Assembly (NCBI GenBank): GCA_018644665.1
Contig: JABGQA010000163.1
Location: 1 to 54,382 of the forward strand
DNA length: 54,382 bases
Reading direction: 5' to 3'
Source: Candidatus Poribacteria bacterium
GTDB taxonomy: Bacteria; Poribacteria; WGA-4E; GCA-2687025
Below are positions 1-9,300 of the stretch, one piece after another. The notes below the pieces were generated by a model that was given only the letters and a program-made list of their open reading frames with translations, searched no databases and had not been told where the DNA came from. How positions within the stretch are numbered: position 1 is the stretch's first letter; the number at the start of each line of letters is the position of its first letter. The position numbers and the translations under genes were made by a program.

Positions 1-334
1 GCGACGCTGTATCCGCGACCCTCCGGCACCATGAGGAGGCGCACGGAGCGGCCGCTTCGCTAGCTCAGAATGCTGATTTTCGACCGGCTGGATGTTACCC
101 CTAACCCCAGACTGGCCCGCTGCGTGTCCCGAAACACGCCAATGTCCCACAACTACCGTAGCCCGTGAATGCCCCGCGCGCAACGTCCCACCGGCGGTTC
201 GACGCCACCAGCGGACGCCGGCCCGATCGCGTTCACATCGGCGAATCCCGCGTTGGATTCCAACGCGAAACACGCCGCCGCACTCATAAACGCACGGGCC
301 GGCGCTCCGGTTCAAACAACATGGCCGAGTCGGC
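1..334. other. Left-edge non-coding stretch
   Basis: I see no supportable gene here. Two plus-strand frames are open from the edge and stop near 63 and 114, so the tail of an upstream plus-strand gene is possible, but neither peptide is recognisable. A short inverted repeat, GGCCGA at 323-328 and TCGGCC at 330-335, abuts the stop codon of the giant minus-strand gene. It could be a weak terminator, although no T tract follows it. Confidence 0.4.
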
Positions 335-3300
335 CTACTTCAGCACTACCATCCGGCGCACCATAGAGCGTCCGGCAGCAATGAACTCGTAGTAGTATAC
401 GCCGCTGGCGACCCTCTCGCCGTACGCGTTGCGCCCGTCCCAGTGGGCCGCCTCGTCTCGCGAACGGTAAGATCCCGCCGGCCGGCTGCCGAGGTGAAGC
501 TCGCGGGTCAAGGAACCGCGGGCGTCGTAGATGCGGATGCGGACCTCGCCCTCAGCATCGAGGCTGAATGGAATCCACGTCTCGGGGTTGAACGGGTTCG
601 GATAGTTCGGATGCAGCGCGGTGCGGTACGTAGCCACCGTCGTACGCGCCCAGTCGAATGGGAGAAGACGGCCGTCGCCGTCGCTGAACTGGGCCGCGTC
701 GACGCGTATAGAGCGCAGCGCCGTCGCCGGATCGCCCTGGACGACGAGACGCGTCAGCACACCCGATCCGCGCGCATGGGATTCGTCCATCTGTCCTAGG
801 CGCGCGGCCGCCAGGTCCACTATCGTCCCGGCCGCCGTGTGGGCGAGACGCGGCGTCATCCAGAATGACGACGCGCCCAATGCGTCGCCCGGCTCCACAC
901 GTGGGGCAGCGACACTCGAAAGCTTCAGCGAGTAACCCGCGAGTGGCATCGTCGACTCGGCCACCACCACGACCTCGGTCATGCCACCGTCTAGCGGCTC
1001 CGCCTCCAGGGTCACGCGCACGACCGGATCGGTGGTCGCGAGACGCGCCGGGGCCGCCTGGGCGATACGCTCGCCGAACTGCGACGCAACCGTCACCAAG
1101 TCGATGATCGATATGGAGCCGTCGCCGTTGACGTCGGCGGGAGCGCCCGGGTCCGCCGAGGTACCGAAGAGCCGACCCACAGTGACGAGATCGATGATGT
1201 CGACGACGCCGTTGCGGTCGATGTCGCCCAGCAGGATCACCTCACCCGTCTCGCCAAGGCGGATGGTGGCGGAGCCGGGGATTGACGCGGTCACGGCTCG
1301 ACCTGGAGCGTCGCGCGTTGAATCCAGACCCGCCCAGATCGTGCGGGCGAGCAGATGCGCAACAGGAGACTCCGCGGTGATGACCACGCCAGCGGGCACC
1401 GGGATCGTGAACCGCGCCGGCTGTACAAAGGTCTCCGCGACGACGCCCTTCGGGTCGCGGACCGTCACCTCGCGGGCGCTGCCCTCAATTGCGCGGCTCA
1501 GACTCGGCAGTTCTGCGGGGGTCGTGATCTCGACCACGCCGGGGATGAGGATGTTCGGGAAGAGACCGCGTCTCTGCATTACGAGGCGTGTGCCGTCGCC
1601 GAGCGTGGCCGATCCGCCGCGCTCTCGGATGAGCGTCGCGTTGGTCACGGGCGACAGTCTCGCCGGGTCGCTGTTGCCCGCCCCGTCTACGGACGCGACG
1701 GCGTAATAGAACGTCTGACCCTCGGCGGCCGAGGAGTCCACGTAGCTCGCGTCCACGACGTTGTCCGCGATGGGCGTCATCCCCTCTGCCACCTGGAAGG
1801 AGAGCGTCGCGCGATACACCTTGTAGCTGTGGGCGCCTGGGTCAGCTGCCCAACTGAGCTTCACCCCGCGCGTGGTCTCGGCCGGGAGGACTGTGAGACT
1901 CGCCGGGGCGGTGGCCGGCGCGTTCACGTCTCGTGAGACGGTGACCTCGTCCGTGTCCGTCACGTTACCCGCGGCGTCCACGGCACGCACGAACACCGTG
2001 TTCCGTGGCTGATCGAGCGCGGCAGACCCCGAGAATGCGCCCTGGACCACATCGATCTGCGTCTCGTCGCCGTTCAGCACCAGGGACAGTTGAGACAGGT
2101 CGCCGGCGCGGTCGTCCCGCACCGATCCCGTGACGGTGAGTTCCAACAGAGCCGTCGTCGAGGCGATTGGATTCAGGCTCACCGTCGGGGGCTGAGAGTC
2201 GACGACGAGCGTGAGCGGGCCGGATCGGTCGCTGAGGTTCCCCGCCACGTCCTGCGCGGTCGCGGTGATCGTGTTCTCGCCTACGTTCAACGGGACCGAC
2301 GCGAATGCGAACTCGCCGTCCTCGGTCTCGACATCGAGCCGACCCGACGTGACGCCGTTGACACGCAGGGACAGCGTGATCGGGAGCGCTCCGCTGCCCG
2401 CCAACCCGGGGATATGCCCGGTGACCACGCTGGACTGCTGGTTCGTCAGCTCGGGGAGGGCGTCGAACGTGGGCGCTGCGGGCGGGTCAAGACTCACGCT
2501 GAACGACCAACTGGCGAACGAGACGTTGCCCGCCAGATCCAGCGCCTGGACGCCCATCGTGTTTTCGCCTACGCCGAGGAGACCTGGGCTCGTCGTCAGC
2601 GAGCGCTCCAGGGCAGCGACATTCGCTCCACCTCCAGTGTCGGAGCCGAGGCTGCGCTCGAGCGCGTTCAGTTCGAGTGGATCGAAGGACGCCCCACTGC
2701 CGCCGGTGAGAGAACGCTCCAGCGCGTTCAGTTCCAACGGGTCCAATGAGAACGTGGGGCTGCGGCCCGCCTGGTACGGCGCGAACAGGCGCCGGCCATG
2801 GATTATCACCACCCCGGTAAGGCGGTTGAACTCGGCTATCCCCTCGTCGACGAGGCGTCCCAGGGACAGTGGCGTGTCTCCCCGCGGGTCGTTGACGAAG
2901 ATCGCTACCGAGTCGATCCCGCCCGCGGCGCCGACGGAGAACGCCAGGGTGTCCAGCCCAGTGTCGCCGATGGTCTGGCCGGGCGCAGGGAACAGGATCG
3001 TGATGGCCGGCTCACCCACATCTTCCGCGTCCGTGTCGACGTGGAACGTCCAGGACAGTTCGGCGGGATTGCCGACGCCGTCGGACACCCGGACTAGGAC
3101 CTGGTAGGAGGCGCGGTCTTCGAGGGAGGGCGCGAATCCGAACTGCCCGAGGTTGAGGTCGAGGACAAAGCTTGGGTCGCTGAGGACCGACTGGAGCGCG
3201 CCGTCCTCCGGGCCGAACAGGACGTCCAGAGTACTCAAGTCGACGTCATCGTCGACGATCGTCGCAGCCACGAGCGGCGTGAGGGATGGGACGATCTCGC

Positions 3301-6300
3301 CGTCGGCGGGGACGATGCCAGCCACCTCCGGCGCGGAACCGTCGACCACGAAGGCCAACCCGCGGCGGGCCTCGTTCCCCGCCAAGTCCCTCACGACGAT
3401 CGACGCGAAGTGTCTGCCGACACCGAAGGCGTCGTCCGCGACGTACTCGATCGTCGCGTCGTCGAGGAACTCGCCCTGCACCACCGCGTCGTCTAGAGTG
3501 AGGACGGCCGACGCGGCGTCGATGCCGATGGCGTCACTCACCTGCGCGCGGAGGGTGTCGGCGCCCGCGTCGATCGCGGCATCAGGAGTCGGGGAGACGA
3601 AGCCGACCAGCGGCGCCGTGACGTCCAGCACCACCGTGCGCGGCTCACTTGTGGCGACGTTGTCAGCCTCGTCCGTGATGGTGACGGAGACGACGTTGGC
3701 GCCTTCGGCAAGACGCGCCGGACCGCCCGTCAGACGATCCCCCTGCACGGAGGTCGCGACCGGCAGGCCGTTGACGAACACCGTCGTAGTCACGCCTTCC
3801 GGGACTCCGGCACCGGTGACGAGCAAGTCGGGGATGTTCGTCGCGGTAGGCAGCTCCAGTGTGGGCGGCGTGAGTTGCGTGCGCACGAGGATGCCCAGCA
3901 CGACGGGATCCCCCTGGTTGCCCGCGACGTCCTCGACGCCAAGTACGACAGCGTGCGAGCCCTCCTCGGCGTCCTGAACGCTGAACGACGCTACGTCGCC
4001 CTCGATCGCTGGATCGATGGACTCACCGTCGTAGGAGACGTATATCCGCGCTACGCCCGAGAGGTCGTCTGTCGCGCGGAACTCTATGTCGAGATCCGTG
4101 ACGGCCACCTGAGTCTCGGCGCCCGGCGTCATGTCGACGCCGTTGACCCGCGGGCTCAGGATGACCGGCGGCGTGACGTCGGCGAGCCTTGTGTCTGTCG
4201 TGAATGCGCCAGCAAGCAGCGCCACGTTCCCAGCGATGTCCTCCGCCGAGAGCGTTAGCAGGACTTCCTCGCCGTCCTGCAGTTCGGGGTCGGGCGTGTA
4301 GGAGAACGCTCCCTGCGCGGCCTCGTAGCCCGCGGGCACGGTCTCCCCGTTCACCGTCAACGTCACGCTGGCGGACTCCACGCCGCTCACGCCATCCGCG
4401 ATCACACCCGAGATGGTGGGCGTGAGACTCCCTGTCGCGGAACCCGGGGTGGGAGTGACAACGCGGAGGCCCGGCGGCTCGCGGTCAAGCAGGATGGCCA
4501 TCGCGTTCGAGGGGTCGGAGAGCGATCCCAACGCGTCGCGGGCCTGGGCCACCACGTCGTGCGAACCGTCGGCATCGAACGACACCTCCGCCGTCCACGC
4601 CCCGTCCGCGTCGGCGTTCGTGGTCGAGAGTACGCTCTGGCCGTCCGTGACGACCACGTCGACGAGGGGCAGCGCGGATCCGCTCACCGTAACCGGCTGT
4701 TGGGCCGTGACAACGTCGGGCGTCTCGATCGTCGGCGCGTCTGGAGCGACCGTGGTCACCACGAACGACCACTCGGCCGACCCCTCGTTGCCGGCGAGGT
4801 CAGCGAACGTCGCGGTAATCGTATGCTCGCCGTCGGTGAGCGCCTCCGGCGTCTGCCCGACGACGGCCCCGCTGCGGTCGTCCGCCGGCAGGTACTCCGT
4901 CGCGATCTCCAGGCCGTCGAGCTGGACGACGATGCTGTCGGGATCAGTTCCGGCGGCGGCGTCGCTGACCGTCAGGCGGATCTCAGGCTGCGTCTCACGG
5001 ATGCTGCCGAGTGGGCGGAACGACGTGCCGTCCGGGGGCAGTTCGTCATCTGCCGCGAGGGAGGCGATGAACGTCCACGCTTCGGTGGCTGCGAGGCCGT
5101 TCCGCTTCAGAGCGCGTACGGTGATCAGGTACGCGCGCTCATCGAAGACGCGCTTCCGCGCGGAGAAGATCCCGGCGACAGCGTCGAAGGTGACCCCTAC
5201 GGCGCGGCCGTTCAGGTTGACGGTCACCTCGTCCGGTTCTCCGCCGCTGAGACCGTAGTCGACCTTGAACGATATGAGGGCGTCCAACGTGTTGATGATG
5301 GAGCCGCGCGCGGGCGCCAGAATCTCGACGCTCGGCATGGCCGTGTCGACCGCCGCCACGACGACCCCGGACGGCGCGCTCGTCAGACCCAGCAGCTCGA
5401 CGGTTGCCCACAGATCGTGCGCCCCTTCCGTGAGATCGGCGGTGACGAAGCGGAATGCGCCATCGGCGTCGGCCTTCGCCTGGGCCTCCGTGCGCCCGTC
5501 GATGTACAGCGTAACCAGGCCACCGGGCGTCTGGCCGGCGCCGGTCACCACAAGCGACAGCGCCGCAGACGGCGCCAGGGGGTCCAACGTCGGGGCTGGT
5601 GGCGGGGCGTTGATAACGGGGAAGCCTGACGACACACGCTCGCCGCGATCGACGACGCTGGCGCGCAGTTGGTATAGCGCGCCGGTCTCGTCCGGGGCGT
5701 CCACGTGGGACATCCATGTGAGTTCATGGGTGCCGCTCGCGAGCCCGTGGACATCTCCGCTCACGGACGCTGGCGACCATGCGTCATCGCCCTCTCGGCG
5801 GTACTCGACCGTGAGACTCACCGTCTCTCCGGGCGTTGGGTTGTCGATCTCGAAGCCGACCGCTATGTCGTCGGTGGCTCCCGTCGGCGTTAGCGCGGAT
5901 ATGGCAATTGGGGCGTCCGTCACGGTGGGGCCGTCGCCGTCTCGCTCCAGCAGCGTGAGCCCGAAGGAAGCCACTACCCGGAACGCGTAGACGCCCGCCG
6001 GCAGCGTTAGGGTGGCGCCGAAGGACGCGCCCTGGCCGAGGTCGGCGTCCGCGTCGGGTGTGAGCGCGGCTTCGCGCTCGAAGCCGTCTGCGTCCGTGAC
6101 GAACAGGTTGGCGACGGCTGGGACGTCCCCGGCCGGATTGCGGAAGACCGTAACGAACTCGTACGTGTCCGCGGCCGTGCCGATGCTTGGACTTACGAAC
6201 GCCTCCAATATCTCGGGATCGCCGTCCGCGATGAGTTCGTCCGGCAGCACGGTTATAAGGAAACTGCGGGTCGCCTGGCCGCCGCGGCCGTCCACCGCCG

Positions 6301-9300
6301 TCACCGCGGCGCGGTAGGCGCCGTCCGATTCCGGCTCGGGGCTCAGCGTCAGTTCGCCGGTGGCATCGTCGAAGCTCATCTGGGTTGGCGGGAAGCTGGT
6401 GTTCAGCTCGACCGTCAGGGGGTCGCCGTCCTCGTCGGCCGCGGCCGCGAGCAGATTCGCCGTGGTCTCCTCTCCCACAGTCAGCACGATGTCCGACAGA
6501 TCGGTGAGAGTCGGGACACGGTTCGGCGCGTCCAGCACGGTCACGAATACGAGCGTCTCCGACACGCCGCCGTTGTCGTCGTCGACCGTCACGGTGATGG
6601 CGTAGTCATCGTCGCGCGCGTCGCCTTGGGCGGTCGTCCATTCGAAGGTCCCGGCCTCGAACGTCGCCCGCGCCGGCAGGGGCGCGCCGACAACCGTCAA
6701 TGCGTCGCCGTCGGCATCCGAGGCGGACACAGTGAACGCGACGACCTCGCCCTCGACGACCGTCACCGGCTGCAGGGCGTCTATGACGGGCGCGACGTTC
6801 GCGACACCCTCGAGGCCAACCTCGATAGAGGCGCTGGCGCGTTGGCCGCCGCCGTCGGTCGCAATGAGCACGAGCGAGAACCCCTCAGCGTCTCGCGGCG
6901 GCTCGAAGACGAGCGTGACCCTTGGCGCGTCAGGATCGTCGTCGCGCGTTACGCGCACCCACGCAGGCAGGCCGCGCGCCTCGAGACGGAGCGTGTCGCC
7001 GTCGGCATCCGTAACGCCCACACGGAACGCGGACCGTTCCCCACGCGTGAGTGTGACGGTGTCGGGTATCGTGCCGCCCTGTTGCAGTCGGAGGGTAGCC
7101 GTTCCGGTCGCGAGAGGCGTGAATTCCAGGACGGGAGGCCTGTTGACGTCGAGCACATCCACCCGAACGGACTCGGTGGCGGTGAGCCCTCCGTCATCCA
7201 CGGCACGCACGGAGAACGTGTAGGCGCCGGCCCTGTCGTATCCAATGTCAACCCAGACGATCGACGACGCGAGTTCCTCGAATGTCGCGCCTTCCGCGAG
7301 GCCGGAGACCGACAGCGCGACATCGCCCTCTTCGGGGTCCGACACGGCTACCGGTATACGAATGGACTCGCCCTCGGCCGCGACAACGTCGTCGATCGGG
7401 GCGATCACCGGTGGGCGGTTGACGTCGGCGCCGACGGAGATCTCCGTGGTTGCGGAAACCGATGTCGTGCCATCGTCACCGAACCACTGTATGCCGATGA
7501 GCTTGCCGTCAAGCCGTCCGCCGGGACCCAGTGTTAGGGTCTTGGAACGCTCGTCCCCGGAGACGGTCGCGTCTGCCGCGTTGAAGGAACGTATGACGGA
7601 CGCCATGGCGTCGACTACGTCGGCGTCCGACCGCGTCCGTAGGACGGCCGTGATAGTGATTTCGTCGTCGGTGTCCGCGTCCGTGACCTCGACCGGGATT
7701 CTCACGCTCTCACCAACGGCGACCTCGACCGCGCCTGGGGCGTCGATCGTCGGCGCGCTGTTCGACGGCGTCACGGACACGACCGTGGCGATCTCGACGG
7801 GATCGTTCACCCCGTCGGTCACCTGTATCTCAACGCGGAACTGGGCCCTCGCACCTTCGATATCGTCTACGAGGACGGTCGTCTCGCCTGTCTCGGAGTC
7901 CACGGTCACCGTGGGCTCCGAGCCCTCTCCCGATGCGGCCTCCACACCAACGAGCTCGAAGGTCAGGACGTCCCCATCGGGGTCGGTCACAGACGGCGTG
8001 AAGCTGGCTTCCTCGCCCTCCTGAGCCGTGAGAGAGCGCGAGAGGGTCACGACGGGCGGTTCGTTGACGATCGCGCCTGCCTGCACCTCGACGAGCATCG
8101 TGGCTGCCTCGTCGGAGCCCGCGGCCGTGACCGACACGATCGCAATCCCGGCAGCGCCAAACTCGAGTGTCAACTGCGAACCGGTGACGGCTACCGTCAC
8201 CACGTCCGAGTCCGAGGACGTGGCGCCGAGAGCCACGTCGGAGTCAGGGTCGAGGAAGAGCGGAGTCGGCGTGTCGACGGCGACCGTTCGCGGGTCGTCG
8301 CCCTCCGCCACGCGGAGGTTGGACAGGGACCGTGAGGGATTCAGGGTCGCGGGGTCATCCACCTCGACAACGGTGATCGTGAAGGTTGCGGGCGCGCTCG
8401 TCGTCTCGCCGTCGCTCGCGGTGACGGCGAAGCTGTCGGAGCCGCTGTAGTCGCCATCCGGCTTGTACCGCACGGCCAGACCGGTGACGCGCAGCGATCC
8501 GTGCTCCGGGGCGCCGGTCAGGGCGAGGGTGATGTCGTCGCCATCGGGGTCGGTCGCGTCAATCGTGAACGCGACCTCTGTGTCTTCGTTGGTCGCTACC
8601 GTGCCGCCCTTCACCACCGGACTGGCGTTGCCGACGGTTATCCGCACGGGCGACGGGAGGCTCGTGGCCTTGCCGTCGCTCGCGGTGAACGTGAACAGGT
8701 CGGCTCCGACATACCCCGCCTCCGGCGTGTATGTGGCCGTCGAGCTGGCTACGGACACCGTGCCGTGCTCCGGTGGGGTGTCGACGGCGAAGGTCAGGGT
8801 GTCGCCCACATCGGCGTCCGTGCCCGTTAGCACGATCTCGGCCGAGTCGCCACGGGCGATCGTAACAGGAGCGACCGGCCCGGCGATCGGGGGCAGGTTG
8901 CCGTCTGTCACGGTCACTGACACCAGCAGGGGGTTCGAGACGCCGCCGAGGTCGTCGGTCACGGTCACCGAGAAGGTGTCTGTGCCGATGAAGGCGGCAT
9001 TCGAGCTGTACGTAACGCTGGGCGGGTCTACCGCCGTCGAGACATTCCCGCTACTCGGGGCGCTGGAGACTGTTACCGCGACTACCGCGCTGGTGGGGTC
9101 TGGGTCGATCACCCCTAGCGGAATCACCAGCGGCTCGCCCGGCGCGACGACGAACGGGCCGCCGCTGTGCGTCACGGTCGGCAGCGTGTTGTCGCCCCCG
9201 ACGACCACGGAGAATACCTGGGCGAAGGTCGTCACGTTGGCGCCACCCGGCGGGCCATCGTCCGTCGCGGCGAGCGTCACCTCGACGCGCCCGCCGGCAT

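Noticed and set aside
54..75. TTCGCTAGCTCAGAA resembling the D-arm of a tRNA
   Set aside because: No acceptor stem, anticodon arm or GTTCxAxxC T-loop lies at the correct distance.
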